NCBI GenBank assembly: GCA_022772735.1
Contig: JALEZD010000009.1
Span: 62,001 to 126,000 of the forward strand
Direction: 5' to 3'
DNA: 64,000 nucleotides
Source: Erysipelotrichaceae bacterium
GTDB lineage: Bacteria > Bacillota_I > Bacilli_A > Erysipelotrichales > Erysipelotrichaceae
Shown here: in pieces, positions 1 through 9,275 of the stretch
Layout: every line of letters begins with the position of its first letter
How positions within the stretch are numbered: position 1 is the first letter of the stretch
Made by a program: the position numbers and the translations under genes
The notes under the pieces: model-generated
Database searches by the model: none
Seen by the model: only the letters and a program-made list of their open reading frames with translations
Told to the model about the DNA's origin: nothing

Positions 1-356
1 GTGTTTATGCGACAGGTGAGGATTATCAAGTTCTTGCGATGGATCAAAAATATACTCAGTTGGTAGTAAATAAATATGGAAAAGGAAGAAGTATTTATTT
101 TGCAGGATTACCTTATACAGTTACAAACTGTAGATTGTTGCTTAAAGCACTTTATTATGTAAGTCAAAATGAAAATTTATTGAAGAAATATTTTGTAAGT
201 AATGTGTATACTGAAATTGCGGTATTTGAAGAAACAAGAAAAATCGCAGTAATAAATAATACTTATGATGTACAAAAAACAGACTTATATATTGAAAATG
301 AATTGGTTTCAACATTAGAATTAAAACCAATGGAAATGCGTTGGGTAGATTTTTAA
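1..356 (+). CDS. C-terminal end of probable 1,3-beta-galactosyl-N-acetylhexosamine phosphorylase (GH112), partial
   Basis: The reading frame is open from the left window edge (first complete codon at base 3) to the TAA at 354-356, so only about the last 118 residues are present. The visible part has the style of the C-terminal beta domain of GH112 phosphorylases: a GKGRSIYFAGLPYT segment, a run of leucines from a helix, a VINNT strand, and a final LELKPMEMRWVDF strand in which an energy-poor hydrophobic sheet closes the protein. GH112 enzymes phosphorolyse galacto-N-biose or lacto-N-biose from mucin or milk glycans in the cytoplasm. No catalytic residue lies in this fragment, so the family call rests on resemblance alone and another glycoside phosphorylase or hydrolase is possible. 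A clear terminator follows. Confidence 0.5.
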   Translation, partial: VYATGEDYQVLAMDQKYTQLVVNKYGKGRSIYFAGLPYTVTNCRLLLKALYYVSQNENLLKKYFVSNVYTEIAVFEETRKIAVINNTYDVQKTDLYIENELVSTLELKPMEMRWVDF

Positions 357-369
357 AAGTAATATAATT

Positions 370-407
370 GAGTGAATTTATACTAATACATAAAATTCAC
401 TCTTTTT
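370..407 (+). terminator. Rho-independent terminator after the GH112-like gene
   Basis: A perfect 10-bp stem (GAGTGAATTT at 370-379 pairing with AAATTCACTC at 393-402) is followed directly by five T residues. It separates the partial gene from the next transcription unit. Confidence 0.85.
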
Positions 408-475
408 AATGTTTAATTGATTATTTTTTATTAAGAGCTTGATATGTTTAAAAAGTTTTTTGTATATTTATATTA

Positions 476-484
476 TGATATAAT
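476..484 (+). promoter_or_regulatory. Extended -10 promoter of the polyprenyl-phosphate GlcNAc-1-P transferase gene
   Basis: The sequence TGATATAAT (476-484) is a perfect extended -10 element. No good -35 is seen. It lies 26 bases before the ATG at 511 and downstream of the previous terminator. Confidence 0.6.
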
Positions 485-510
485 TACAAATAGTATTGGA
501 GGTGACATTA

Positions 511-1605
511 ATGAACTTAGTTGAGGGTGCTTTTCCATTTTTTATAGTTCCATTATTAATGTCATTGGCATTTGTTCCAATTTGTAAAGTTATTGGTTTT
601 AAACTTGGAATATATGCATTAGAAAATTCTAGAACTGTCCATTCAGGTAAGATGGTTAGAATGGGTGGTATGGCAATATATTTAGCTTTTATTATTAGTA
701 TGGCAATTTTTATGAAAGCCGATAAAACTTTAAATGGTATATTATTAGGTGGTTTTGTAGTGTTTATTGGTGGATTAATAGATGATGTTTTTAATCTAAA
801 GGCTTTATATAAATTTATGTTTGAAATTGTTGGAACACTTATTACTGTTTTTTATGGAAATGTATTACTTACAAATATATTTTTGCCATTTGGAATAGTT
901 ATTACAAATCCAATAATTACATATACAATATCTATATTTTGGATAATAGGTATAACTAATGCAATAAACTTTATTGATGGTTTAGATGGTTTATCAAGTG
1001 GAGTATCACTTATTGTTACACTTACAATAGGATTGCTTGGTTTTTTTATGGGTAGACGAGATATTTGTATAATAGCACTTGTTTTATCTGGTAGTATACT
1101 TGGCTTTTTACCATATAACTTCCATCCTGCTTCAATATTTATGGGAGATTGTGGTGCCCTGTTTTTAGGGTTTACATTGGCTTCATTAAGCCTTTTAGGA
1201 TTTAAAACAACAACTATTATCACTTTAGGATTGCCAATATTAATATTATTTATTCCAATCTCTGATACAATTATTGCGATTATTAGAAGAAAATTGAGCA
1301 ATAAAAAAGTATATGAAGCTGATAGAGGACATTTACATCATGTATTAATGTTTAAATTAAATTTTGGTCATAGAAATACTGTTATAGCACTTTATGTTGT
1401 TGCAATATTGTTTGGTTGTGCAGCAATAATAAGTTATTTCAATACTTTTTATGGGACAATTGTTGTTGGTGCACTTTTGATATTATCTGAACTTTTTGTC
1501 GAAGCTACAGGAATGATTAATCCAAAATTCCATCCTTTGATTAGTACATTTAAAAAAATATTTCATATTAAAGAACAAAAAGCTGATAAGATTGAAAATT
1601 CTTAA
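511..1605 (+). CDS. Polyprenyl-phosphate N-acetylglucosaminyl-1-phosphate transferase (WecA/TagO family)
   Basis: This integral membrane enzyme moves GlcNAc-1-phosphate from UDP-GlcNAc to undecaprenyl phosphate, the first step of teichoic acid or other wall polymer synthesis. About ten hydrophobic segments are visible. The family signatures are present in order: the DD pair in GGLIDDVFNLKA, NFIDGLDGL, FMGDCGALFLGF, and the HLHHVLM histidine motif in the last cytoplasmic loop. The ATG at 511 is chosen because a GGAGG (498-502) lies 8 bases upstream; a TTG five codons earlier overlaps that site and is rejected. The product is 364 residues, normal for the family. It stands alone, with terminator-separated neighbours. 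MraY is less likely because the gene is outside a division cluster. Confidence 0.88.
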   Translation: MNLVEGAFPFFIVPLLMSLAFVPICKVIGFKLGIYALENSRTVHSGKMVRMGGMAIYLAFIISMAIFMKADKTLNGILLGGFVVFIGGLIDDVFNLKALYKFMFEIVGTLITVFYGNVLLTNIFLPFGIVITNPIITYTISIFWIIGITNAINFIDGLDGLSSGVSLIVTLTIGLLGFFMGRRDICIIALVLSGSILGFLPYNFHPASIFMGDCGALFLGFTLASLSLLGFKTTTIITLGLPILILFIPISDTIIAIIRRKLSNKKVYEADRGHLHHVLMFKLNFGHRNTVIALYVVAILFGCAAIISYFNTFYGTIVVGALLILSELFVEATGMINPKFHPLISTFKKIFHIKEQKADKIENS

Positions 1606-1618
1606 AAGCTTTTTTTAT

Positions 1619-1654
1619 TTGTATACTTACTTTTATTTGATGTATTATTAAAAT
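1619..1654 (+). promoter_or_regulatory. Probable promoter of a leaderless tilS transcript
   Basis: TTGTAT (1619-1624) and TATTAT (1643-1648) are separated by 18 bases. The expected start point, 6-7 bases after the -10, coincides with the A of the tilS ATG at 1655. No Shine-Dalgarno sequence is present in the 20 bases before the ATG, which agrees with a leaderless mRNA. Confidence 0.45.
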
Positions 1655-2866
1655 ATGAAGTTAGATAAAAGTAAAAAATATGTTTTTGCGGTTTCTGGTG
1701 GTCCAGATTCAATGGCATTATTAGATATGGGAGTCAAAGAAGGGTATACTTTTGTGGTGTGTCATGTTAACTATCATAAAAGGGATAACTCCTATTATGA
1801 AATGTTGGGAGTCCAAGAGTATTGTAAAAAAAATAATATTGATTGTTATGTCTTAAATGAAAGTTATAGTTATAAAGGGAATTTTCAATCTTTTGCGAGA
1901 AATTATAGATATGATTTTTTCATTAAAGTAGTTAATGAGAATAATTTAGATGGTATTGTTTGTGCACATCAAAAAGATGATTTAATTGAAACTTATTTAA
2001 TGCAAAAGGCTAAAAATTTAGATGTTAGCTACTTTGGTTTAAATTATGAAAGCAGTTATAAAGGTATAAAAGTATTTAGACCTCTTTTAGATTTTAGTAA
2101 AAAAGACTTGATAGAATATTGTAAAGCAAATAATGTTAGATATTTTATTGATGAATCAAATTTGAGTAAAGATTATACAAGAAATAAATTTAGGCATGAA
2201 GTTTTATCATGTATGTCTGAAGATGAAATGAATAATATTATAGAAGAAATAAAGAGTTTAAATGAAAAGAAAAAAAATATTTTTAATGTTGTTGTTAAGC
2301 TGATTGATAATAAATTGTTTGAAATAGAAAAATATAATAATTTAGATGTTGAAGAAAAATTTATGTTTTTAAGACTGTGGTTAAATAAACATGTTGGAAA
2401 TATGAAATATTCAAAAAAATTTCTAGAAGAGATGGATTTAATAATAAAAAGTAATAAAAATAGCGAATTAAAACTTGGTGATTATAAATTTGTTAAATCA
2501 TACAAAGTGTGTGAAATTGTGGGAATTACTGACAAAACATACAGTTTTGTTATAAAATCAAATTCACTAGTACAAAATGAATTTTTTAAAGTGTTAACTA
2601 ATGGAAGAAAAATTGATGGTATTAGTGTTAAGGATGATGAATGGCCTCTTACGATTAGAAATTATCAAGAAGGTGATAGTATTAAGCTAAGATTTGGCAC
2701 AAAAAAATTAAATAGATGGTTTATTGATAAAAAGATACCTGTACATATAAGGAAAACATGGCCAGTTGTATTAAATAATAAAAATGAAATAATAATGGTA
2801 CCTGGTATTGGTGCAGATATTTATCATTCCACTATAAAACCAACTATTTTTGTGGTAAAATGTTAG
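1655..2866 (+). CDS. tilS: tRNA(Ile)-lysidine synthase
   Basis: TilS ligates lysine to C34 of the AUA-reading tRNA-Ile so that it reads AUA rather than AUG. The PP-loop ATP-binding motif SGGPDS is at residues 14-19, followed by the typical CHVNYHKR segment and the AHQKDDLIETYLM motif near residue 110. At 403 residues it is short but within the family range. The C-terminal region (NYQEGDSIKLRFGTKKLNRWFIDKK) fits the TilS C-terminal domain, with the usual KKLNRWFIDKKIP segment. The gene begins the conserved Firmicutes string tilS-hpt-ftsH, with 19 bases to hpt. The ATG has no Shine-Dalgarno sequence and a -10 box lies immediately before it, so the message may be leaderless. Confidence 0.93.
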   Translation: MKLDKSKKYVFAVSGGPDSMALLDMGVKEGYTFVVCHVNYHKRDNSYYEMLGVQEYCKKNNIDCYVLNESYSYKGNFQSFARNYRYDFFIKVVNENNLDGIVCAHQKDDLIETYLMQKAKNLDVSYFGLNYESSYKGIKVFRPLLDFSKKDLIEYCKANNVRYFIDESNLSKDYTRNKFRHEVLSCMSEDEMNNIIEEIKSLNEKKKNIFNVVVKLIDNKLFEIEKYNNLDVEEKFMFLRLWLNKHVGNMKYSKKFLEEMDLIIKSNKNSELKLGDYKFVKSYKVCEIVGITDKTYSFVIKSNSLVQNEFFKVLTNGRKIDGISVKDDEWPLTIRNYQEGDSIKLRFGTKKLNRWFIDKKIPVHIRKTWPVVLNNKNEIIMVPGIGADIYHSTIKPTIFVVKC

Positions 2867-2885
2867 AATATTACGGAGGGATAGT

Positions 2886-3425
2886 ATGCATCCATTAATA
2901 AAAAAAGTGCTTGTTTCACAAGAAGAAATTCAAAGAAGAAGTGCCGAATTAGGCAGAATCATCGACAATGATTACTCAAACGGGAAGCCACCACTTTTGG
3001 TAGCTCTACTAAGAGGATCTGTTCCGTTTTTAGCTGAACTTATAAAACATATTACACTTGATATTGAATATGACTTTATGGATGTATCAAGTTATGAGGG
3101 AACACAATCTGTAGGTGATTTAAAAATCCTTAAAGATTTAGATACATCAATTCAAGGATTGGATATTTTACTTGTAGAGGATATTGTTGATACAGGAAAT
3201 ACAATTAATGTAGTAAAACAAATGTTGATGAATAAAGGGGCTAAATCTGTAAAAGTTGTTACTTTATTGGATAAACCTTCAAGAAGAACAGTTGATATAA
3301 GTGCTGAATATATAGGTTTTGAAATTGGAAATGAATTTGTAGTTGGATTTGGACTTGATTTTGACCAAAAATATAGGAATCTTCCATATGTAGGGGTATT
3401 AAAGGACGAGTGCTACAAAGTCTAG
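2886..3425 (+). CDS. hpt: Hypoxanthine (guanine) phosphoribosyltransferase
   Basis: This cytoplasmic purine-salvage enzyme converts hypoxanthine or guanine plus PRPP to IMP or GMP. The PRPP-binding loop LLVEDIVDTGNT is clear, as are the RGSVPFLAEL loop and the C-terminal YRNLPYVGVL segment. The length, 179 residues, is typical. A strong GGAGGG lies 7 bases before the ATG. It sits between tilS and ftsH as in Bacillus. The bases the three nucleoside hydrolases in this window would release are its substrates, so it is the likely downstream step of that locus. Confidence 0.95.
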   Translation: MHPLIKKVLVSQEEIQRRSAELGRIIDNDYSNGKPPLLVALLRGSVPFLAELIKHITLDIEYDFMDVSSYEGTQSVGDLKILKDLDTSIQGLDILLVEDIVDTGNTINVVKQMLMNKGAKSVKVVTLLDKPSRRTVDISAEYIGFEIGNEFVVGFGLDFDQKYRNLPYVGVLKDECYKV

Positions 3426-3435
3426 GAGAGTGAAG

Positions 3436-5301
3436 ATGGAAAAAAGAAAGGTATTAAATTTTTTACCTTACATGATTGTGGTGGTATTTTTACTTACGCT
3501 ATTTAATTTAAATGGTGCTGGTGCAAGTAAAAATATTTCTTATGATGAGTTACAAAAGGTTTTAAAAAGCGAAAAAGTTAATGAGTCTGTAATTACTGTT
3601 GGAAGTAATGTTGTTGAAGTTAAGGGTAGTTATGTAAATGATAAAAAGGTAACTGTTTTATTCAGCTCAAAAATTCCAAGTACAGAAGCACAAGTTGATG
3701 AAATAATTAGTTTGTTAGATGGTGCAAAAGTAAGTGTAGTAGATGCGAATGCATCAAATATTTGGTTTGATTTGTTAGGCTCAATATTACCATTTTTAAT
3801 CATAAGCGGATTTGTAGTGTTTATGTTTAATAGAATGGGAGGAGCTGGAGGCAACAATAAAGCATTTGAATTTGCGAAGTCTAAAGCTAGATTAGAAGGA
3901 AATATTAAAGTTAAATTTGATGATGTAGCTGGTGCTGATGAAGAAAAGCAGGAAATGGCAGAAATCATTGATTATTTAAAAAGTCCAAAGAAGTTTGCGA
4001 AAATGGGAGCTAGAATTCCTAAGGGAATATTGATGGTAGGTCCTCCAGGGACTGGGAAAACCCTTTTAGCAAAAGCAGTCGCTGGAGAAGCAGATGTACC
4101 ATTCTATAGTATATCTGGTTCTGACTTTGTTGAAATGTTTGTTGGTGTTGGTGCGAGTCGTGTTAGAGATATGTTTAAAAAAGCACAACAAACTGCACCA
4201 TGTATGATTTTTATTGATGAAATTGATGCAGTTGGAAGACAAAGAGGTGCTGGTTTTGGTGGTGGACACGATGAGCGTGAACAAACATTAAACCAAATGC
4301 TTGTTGAAATGGATGGTATAGGTGATAACAATGGGATTGTTGTGATAGCCGCAACAAATAGACCTGATGTTTTAGATCCAGCATTACTTCGTCCAGGGCG
4401 CTTTGATAGACAAATTACAGTTTCTCTTCCTGATAGAAAAGGAAGAAAAGAAATACTTCAAGTTCATGCAAGAAATAAATTTTTATCTAATGATGTAGAT
4501 TTAGATGCAATCGCCAAGCGTACACCAGGATTTTCAGGGGCTGATTTAGAAAATGTTTTAAATGAAGCTGCAATATTAGCTGTAAGAGAAAAATCTAATG
4601 TAATTACTTTGGCTAATTTAGATGAAGCAATTGACAGAGTAATGATGGGACCAGCTAAAAAATCTCGTAAATATGATGAAAAAACTAAAAAATTGGTTGC
4701 TTATCATGAAGCGGGACATGCGATTATTGGTTTATTCCTTGAAGATTCTACGATAGTACAAAAGGTTACAATTATTCCTCGAGGAATGGCTGGCGGCTAT
4801 AATTTGATGACTCCAAAAGATGAAAAAATGATGAATACTAAAAAGGATTTAGTATCTTCAATCACAGGTTTCATGGGTGGAAGATGTGCAGAGGAAATGT
4901 TTTTTGAGGACATAACCACTGGAGCTGTAAATGATATTGAGCGTGCTACTAACATTGCCAGAGATATGGTTACATTATATGGTATGAGTGATCTTGGACC
5001 AATTAAATATGATAGTGGAAACCAAAGTGTTTTCTTGGGTAGAGATTATAATTCACCAACAAATGTATCTGGTCAAATTGCATATGAAATTGATCAAGAA
5101 ATTCGTAAAATTATTGATGGTTGTTATAAACATGCAAGAGAAATTTTAGAAGAACATAGAGAAGAGTTAATTAAAATTGCAGAATCTCTTATTGAATATG
5201 AAACACTTACTTCTGAACAAATTGATAGACTTGTGAAGGGTGAATCAATTGAAGGTGATTTTGCAGGTAAAGTTGTTGAAACTTCTTCTATTGATGCTTA
5301 A
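3436..5301 (+). CDS. ftsH: ATP-dependent zinc metalloprotease FtsH
   Basis: FtsH is a membrane-anchored AAA+ hexamer that unfolds and degrades membrane and short-lived cytosolic proteins. Two membrane segments (about residues 9-27 and 111-133) flank an extracytoplasmic domain. These are followed by Walker A GPPGTGKT near residue 200, Walker [13 protein letters not shown], the second region of homology ([20 protein letters not shown]) and the zinc motif HEAGH near residue 430. The 621-residue length is normal. The ATG at 3436 is preferred to the in-frame GTG at 3430, because AGGAGAG (3424-3430), overlapping the hpt stop codon, is correctly spaced for it. It is probably translated from the tilS-hpt transcript. 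Confidence 0.97.
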   Translation: MEKRKVLNFLPYMIVVVFLLTLFNLNGAGASKNISYDELQKVLKSEKVNESVITVGSNVVEVKGSYVNDKKVTVLFSSKIPSTEAQVDEIISLLDGAKVSVVDANASNIWFDLLGSILPFLIISGFVVFMFNRMGGAGGNNKAFEFAKSKARLEGNIKVKFDDVAGADEEKQEMAEIIDYLKSPKKFAKMGARIPKGILMVGPPGTGKTLLAKAVAGEADVPFYSISGSDFVEMFVGVGASRVRDMFKKAQQTAPCMIFIDEIDAVGRQRGAGFGGGHDEREQTLNQMLVEMDGIGDNNGIVVIAATNRPDVLDPALLRPGRFDRQITVSLPDRKGRKEILQVHARNKFLSNDVDLDAIAKRTPGFSGADLENVLNEAAILAVREKSNVITLANLDEAIDRVMMGPAKKSRKYDEKTKKLVAYHEAGHAIIGLFLEDSTIVQKVTIIPRGMAGGYNLMTPKDEKMMNTKKDLVSSITGFMGGRCAEEMFFEDITTGAVNDIERATNIARDMVTLYGMSDLGPIKYDSGNQSVFLGRDYNSPTNVSGQIAYEIDQEIRKIIDGCYKHAREILEEHREELIKIAESLIEYETLTSEQIDRLVKGESIEGDFAGKVVETSSIDA

Positions 5302-5367
5302 AGTCATATATTAAATTTAAGTGTATCTGACATATCGGATACTAGATATGAAGATAAAAATTTCCAT

Positions 5368-5398
5368 AAAGACTACAGTTATATTTGTAGTCTTTTTT
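5368..5398 (+). terminator. Terminator after ftsH
   Basis: AAAGACTACA (5368-5377) pairs perfectly with TGTAGTCTTT (5386-5395), and the T run continues to 5398. A weaker second stem (GTATCTGA/TCGGATAC, 5323-5342, with one G-T pair) lies just upstream. Confidence 0.85.
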
Positions 5399-5476
5399 AT
5401 CGAATTATAAAAAGTATCTACAAACTATTAAATTTATAATAAATAATCTATAATTAAGCATGTAAGGTGAATAAAT

Positions 5477-7204
5477 ATGACATTATATTCAAAGTGGGGA
5501 GAAATATTAAATATAGATAGTCCATTACAAGAATATCCAAGACCGAATTTAATAAGAGATAGTTATGTAAATTTAAATGGAGTTTGGGAATATCAAATTA
5601 TTAGTGATGGAGAATCAATTTCTAATGATTGGAACAAAATTATTGTTCCTTTTGGTGTTGGCTCAAAGTTATCTACAGTTTCAAATATATTACAGCCTAC
5701 TCAAGAATTATGGTATAGAAAAAGGTTTGATTACAATAAAAAGAATAAAAAGACAATATTACATTTTGAAGCAGTTGATCAAGTATGTTGGGTGTACTTA
5801 AATGGAGTATATATAGGTGAGCATGAAGGTGGATATGATAAATTTTCTTTTGATGTCAGTGATATAATCAAAACTTCAAATGAATTAATTGTTAAAGTAA
5901 AAGATTATAGTGAAAAAGGAATATATTCATATGGCAAACAAAGACTAAAACCAAATGGGATATGGTATACCCCAATATCAGGTATATGGCAAACAGTTTG
6001 GTTAGAAGATGTTAGCTTAGATTATATTGAAGATGTTTTTTATCAGTGTGATTTTGATAATAAAAAATTAACAGTTTCACTTGTTGGGAATTTTAAACAA
6101 GCTGTAATTGTTATTAGTGAAAAGGGTAAAATAATAAAAAGAGATATTACGAGTGATAATATTGTTGAAATTGAATTTGAAGAAATACATCCATGGAGTA
6201 TTGAAGATCCTTTTCTTTATGATGTGTATATTGAAACAGAAGGAGATACTATCAAATCTTATTTTGGAATGAGAAAGGTATCTAGAATTATTGATGAAAA
6301 AGGAATTGCTCGTTTTGCGTTAAACAACAAAGCATTGTTTTTGAGTGGTGTTTTAGACCAAGGGTATACTTGTGATGGGATATATACATATCCAAGCGAT
6401 GAAGCAATGATTTTCGATATTTCTATGGCAAAAAAACTTGGTTTTAATATGATTAGAAAACATTTAAAGCAGGAAAATAGAAGGTTTTATTACTTATGTG
6501 ATAGAATGGGAATACTTGTTTTTCAAGATATGATTAATGGTGGAGGAGCAAGTAATTTAATATCATATAAACAAATCATTGGTATGCTTGGGTTTAAAAA
6601 AGATGATAGTAAATATAAGTTTTTTAAACGTGATGATGAAAATAGTAGAAAGATGTACTATAAAGAATTAAATGATATGGTTTTAACTCTTTATAATAAT
6701 CCATCTATTGTTTGTTGGACGTTATTTAATGAGGGTTGGGGACAATTTGATTCTAGAGAAGTAATAAATTTTGTGAATAAAATAGATGATTCAAGATTGA
6801 TAAATCATGCGAGTGGTTTTTTTGATCAGGGATTACAAGATTTCTATTGCAGGCATGTTTACTTTAAAAAAATTAACTTCAAAAAAGATAAGTTTAATAG
6901 AATAAATATTATTGGTGAATTTGGTGGATATTCATATTTTGTTAAGGAGCATAGTCAATTTGATAAAGGATATGGATACAAAAATTTTAAAAATGTTGAA
7001 ATGTTTAATAAAAAATTAATTGATGTTTACAGAAATGAAATATACCCATGTATTAAAGAAGGGTTGAGTGGATGTGTATTAACTCAACTGTATGATGTTG
7101 AAAAAGAGTGTAATGGTTTAATAACTTATGATAGAAAGGTTTTAAAGGTTGATGCAAAAAGAATAGCAGCAATTAATTTAAAACTTACAAAAGGAGTAAA
7201 ATAA
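5477..7204 (+). CDS. Glycoside hydrolase family 2 protein (beta-galactosidase/beta-glucuronidase type)
   Basis: A cytoplasmic GH2 enzyme of 575 residues with no signal peptide. The order is an N-terminal sugar-binding jelly-roll domain (about 1-180; LRLKPNGIWYTPISGIWQTVW-like segment), an immunoglobulin-like sandwich (about 180-270) and a TIM barrel. The acid/base glutamate is in WTLFNEGWGQ and the nucleophile candidate is in IIGEFGGYSY. Substrate specificity cannot be read from the sequence. It has its own Shine-Dalgarno (AAGGTGA), and its TAA overlaps the ATG of hslO by one base, so it is placed to be co-translated with the heat-shock gene hslO. That position, inside a conserved housekeeping string, is unusual. 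The nearby GH112-like fragment at the left edge suggests a shared glycan source. Confidence 0.85.
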   Translation: MTLYSKWGEILNIDSPLQEYPRPNLIRDSYVNLNGVWEYQIISDGESISNDWNKIIVPFGVGSKLSTVSNILQPTQELWYRKRFDYNKKNKKTILHFEAVDQVCWVYLNGVYIGEHEGGYDKFSFDVSDIIKTSNELIVKVKDYSEKGIYSYGKQRLKPNGIWYTPISGIWQTVWLEDVSLDYIEDVFYQCDFDNKKLTVSLVGNFKQAVIVISEKGKIIKRDITSDNIVEIEFEEIHPWSIEDPFLYDVYIETEGDTIKSYFGMRKVSRIIDEKGIARFALNNKALFLSGVLDQGYTCDGIYTYPSDEAMIFDISMAKKLGFNMIRKHLKQENRRFYYLCDRMGILVFQDMINGGGASNLISYKQIIGMLGFKKDDSKYKFFKRDDENSRKMYYKELNDMVLTLYNNPSIVCWTLFNEGWGQFDSREVINFVNKIDDSRLINHASGFFDQGLQDFYCRHVYFKKINFKKDKFNRINIIGEFGGYSYFVKEHSQFDKGYGYKNFKNVEMFNKKLIDVYRNEIYPCIKEGLSGCVLTQLYDVEKECNGLITYDRKVLKVDAKRIAAINLKLTKGVK

Positions 7205-8082
7205 TGAGTGAAATATTAATTGGTACAGCGTTTAATGATATGGTTAGAATTTATTGTGTTGATTCTACTGATATGATTGAAGATGTAAGAAAACAACATG
7301 ATTTATGGCCAACTGCAGCTGCTGCACTTGGAAGAGTAATAAATATCACTGCGATAATGGCAAGTATGCTTAAAAATGAAGATGAAAGAATTATTGTTCA
7401 AATTAATGGGGGAGGTCCTATTGGTACAATAATGGCTGAAGGAAAAGGAAACGGTGATGTAAAAGGTTTTGTAGGTGATAATGAAATATACTTAAAATAT
7501 GAAAGCACTGGAAAACTTGCGGTAGGACTTGCGGTTGGTAAAAATGGTTATTTAAGCGTAAGTAAAGACTTGGGTTTAAAAGATTTTTTTACAGGCAAAG
7601 TTGAATTACAGACTGGGGAAATTGGGGATGATTTTGCATATTATTTTGCACTGTCTGAACAAGTACCATCAGTTGTTTCTTTAGGTGTTTTAGTGGATGT
7701 TGATAATAGTATAAAAGCATCTGGAGGGCTTTTGATACAGTTGATGCCTGGTTGTAGTGAAGATGTTATTAGTGAGGTTGAAAAAATTGCAGGTGAATTA
7801 AAACCTATTTCAAGTCTTATAAATGAGGGATTAATTAGTGAAGATATAATATTTAAATATTTCCCTGATGCAAAAATATATTCTAAAAAACAAACTAGAC
7901 ATAAATGTGATTGTAGTAGAGATAGATTTAAAGGTGCTTTGACAACACTTAGCATTAATGATTTAAAGGAAATGATTGAAGAAGATCATGGTGCAGAGGT
8001 TAAATGTGAATTCTGTAATACAACATACAAATTTAATGAGGAAGAGCTAGAGTCTATTGTGAGGTTTAAACAAGATGTTTAA
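7204..8082 (+). CDS. hslO: Redox-regulated chaperone Hsp33
   Basis: Hsp33 is a cytoplasmic holdase that binds unfolding proteins under oxidative stress. The N-terminal fold is recognisable from RIYCVDSTDMIED, DERIIVQINGGGPIGTIMAE and the QTGEIGDDFAYYFALSEQVPS segment. The C-terminal zinc redox switch is intact: a CxC pair (KCDCSR) and a CxxC pair (CEFCNTTY). The length of 292 residues is standard. AAAAGGAG precedes the ATG; the start overlaps the GH2 stop by one base, and the 3' end overlaps dusB by 8 bases. This overlap suggests tight translational coupling across the three genes. Confidence 0.95.
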   Translation: MSEILIGTAFNDMVRIYCVDSTDMIEDVRKQHDLWPTAAAALGRVINITAIMASMLKNEDERIIVQINGGGPIGTIMAEGKGNGDVKGFVGDNEIYLKYESTGKLAVGLAVGKNGYLSVSKDLGLKDFFTGKVELQTGEIGDDFAYYFALSEQVPSVVSLGVLVDVDNSIKASGGLLIQLMPGCSEDVISEVEKIAGELKPISSLINEGLISEDIIFKYFPDAKIYSKKQTRHKCDCSRDRFKGALTTLSINDLKEMIEEDHGAEVKCEFCNTTYKFNEEELESIVRFKQDV

Positions 8083-9067
8083 GATTGGTGATATAGAGAT
8101 TAAAAATCCAATAATTATTGCGCCAATGGCTGGTGTAAGCAATAGTGCATTTAGATCAATTTGTTTTGAGTTTAATGCAGGGCTTGTATATTCTGAAATG
8201 ATTAGTGATAAAGCTATACATTTTAAAAGTAAAAAAACCTTTGATATGGTTAAAATGTTACCTCAGGAGCATCCTTTATCAATGCAGATATTTGGTTCGG
8301 ATATTGAAACTATGGTTGAAGCTGCAAGATATATTGATACACAAACTGATTGTGACATTATTGATATAAATATGGGGTGTCCAGTTAATAAGATTATAAA
8401 ATCTAATGCAGGTTCAGCTCTTTTAAGAGATATAGATAAGGCTGTTGAAATAGCTAAAGCAGTTGTTGAAAGTGTTTCAAAACCTGTAACAGCTAAAATA
8501 AGACTTGGTTGGACAAAGGATGAAATAAATTGTGTAGAGCTTGCGAAAAGATTAGAGTCTGTTGGGATAAAAATGATTGCAATTCATGGTAGAACTCGTG
8601 GACAAATGTATGAGGGTGAAGCAGATTATTCATGGATAAAAAAAGTTAAAGAATCAGTAAGTATTCCTGTTATAGCAAACGGAGATATTAAAAGTTTACA
8701 AAAGGCAATCGAAGTTCTTGAATACACTGGTTGTGATGGTGTAATGATTGGAAGGGGTGCTATAGGAAATCCTTTTTTAATAAAAGAACTTGTAAATTAT
8801 TTTGATAATAAAGAAATTACAAATGTTACTTATGAAGATAGAATTTTTATGGCACTAGACCATGCGAAAAGGCTTTGTAATCTAATTGGTGAAGAATATG
8901 CGATGAAGCAAATGCGTGGACTTGCGAGTTGGTATATTCAGGGTATGCCATATAGTGCAAGAATTAAAAATGAAACAAGTAGAATGGAAACATACAATGA
9001 TTTAGAAAAGTTGTATAAGGATTATTTAGAAGATATTAGAAAAAATCAAGAAAATAAGGATGAATAA
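8075..9067 (+). CDS. dusB: tRNA-dihydrouridine synthase B
   Basis: This FMN enzyme reduces uridine in the tRNA D-loop. The barrel motifs are visible: APMAGVSNSAFR at the N terminus, the catalytic-loop NMGCPVNKI with its conserved cysteine, AKIRLGW, HGRTRGQMYEGEADY, and the phosphate-binding VMIGRGAIGNPF. The length is 330 residues. The hslO-dusB order is common in Firmicutes. GTGAGG within the end of hslO acts as the ribosome binding site. The lysS gene that often follows is absent here; a regulatory region for a nucleoside locus begins instead. Confidence 0.94.
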   Translation: MFKIGDIEIKNPIIIAPMAGVSNSAFRSICFEFNAGLVYSEMISDKAIHFKSKKTFDMVKMLPQEHPLSMQIFGSDIETMVEAARYIDTQTDCDIIDINMGCPVNKIIKSNAGSALLRDIDKAVEIAKAVVESVSKPVTAKIRLGWTKDEINCVELAKRLESVGIKMIAIHGRTRGQMYEGEADYSWIKKVKESVSIPVIANGDIKSLQKAIEVLEYTGCDGVMIGRGAIGNPFLIKELVNYFDNKEITNVTYEDRIFMALDHAKRLCNLIGEEYAMKQMRGLASWYIQGMPYSARIKNETSRMETYNDLEKLYKDYLEDIRKNQENKDE

Positions 9068-9081
9068 TTCTTATTTTTTTA
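9051..9081 (+). terminator. Possible AT-rich terminator after dusB
   Basis: AAAATAAG (9051-9058) pairs with CTTATTTT (9070-9077) and is followed by a T run. The stem contains almost no GC and the dusB stop codon lies in the loop, so strength is uncertain. Confidence 0.45.
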
Positions 9082-9110
9082 TTTTCATAAAAATTTATAA
9101 AATGTAAAAT

Positions 9111-9150
9111 AAATATATGGAAATGTGTGGAAATGAATTTTCATATATTT
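9111..9150. promoter_or_regulatory. Inverted repeat upstream of the LacI-family gene
   Basis: Two 14-base arms, AAATATATGGAAAT (9111-9124) and ATTTTCATATATTT (9137-9150), are inverted with one mismatch. The core ATATGGAAAT recurs as an inverted pair upstream of the nucleoside hydrolase operon (11315-11325 and 11359-11369), so this may be a second regulator's site in both promoters. Confidence 0.4.
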
Positions 9151-9234
9151 ACCCATTTATTGTGTAAATTGTGAAATAATTATGGAAAATAGTTTATTTG
9201 TGTAAAAAAGTAAATGTTTTAAAAGGAGAAGGTA

Positions 9235-9275
9235 AGTGATAACATAATAATGTAAACGCTTACTAGAGGTGTTAT
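9235..9275. promoter_or_regulatory. LacI-type/cre-like operator block 1, before the regulator gene
   Basis: GTAAACGCTTAC (9252-9263) is a near-palindrome centred on CG, as in LacI-family operators. It also fits the cre consensus with one mismatch. It is nested in a wider GATAACA...TGTTAT inverted pair. Nearly the same 41 bases recur at 11414-11454. The site lies just before the ribosome binding site AGAGGTG, so it would give autoregulation if bound by the adjacent product. Confidence 0.7.

Noticed and set aside
852-1301. 149-codon minus-strand frame opposite the GlcNAc-1-P transferase gene
   Set aside because: It lies wholly antisense to a clear gene, has no ribosome binding site and reads as low-complexity Ile/Asn sequence.
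3630-3968. 112-codon minus-strand frame opposite ftsH
   Set aside because: Antisense shadow of ftsH with no binding site or recognisable domain.
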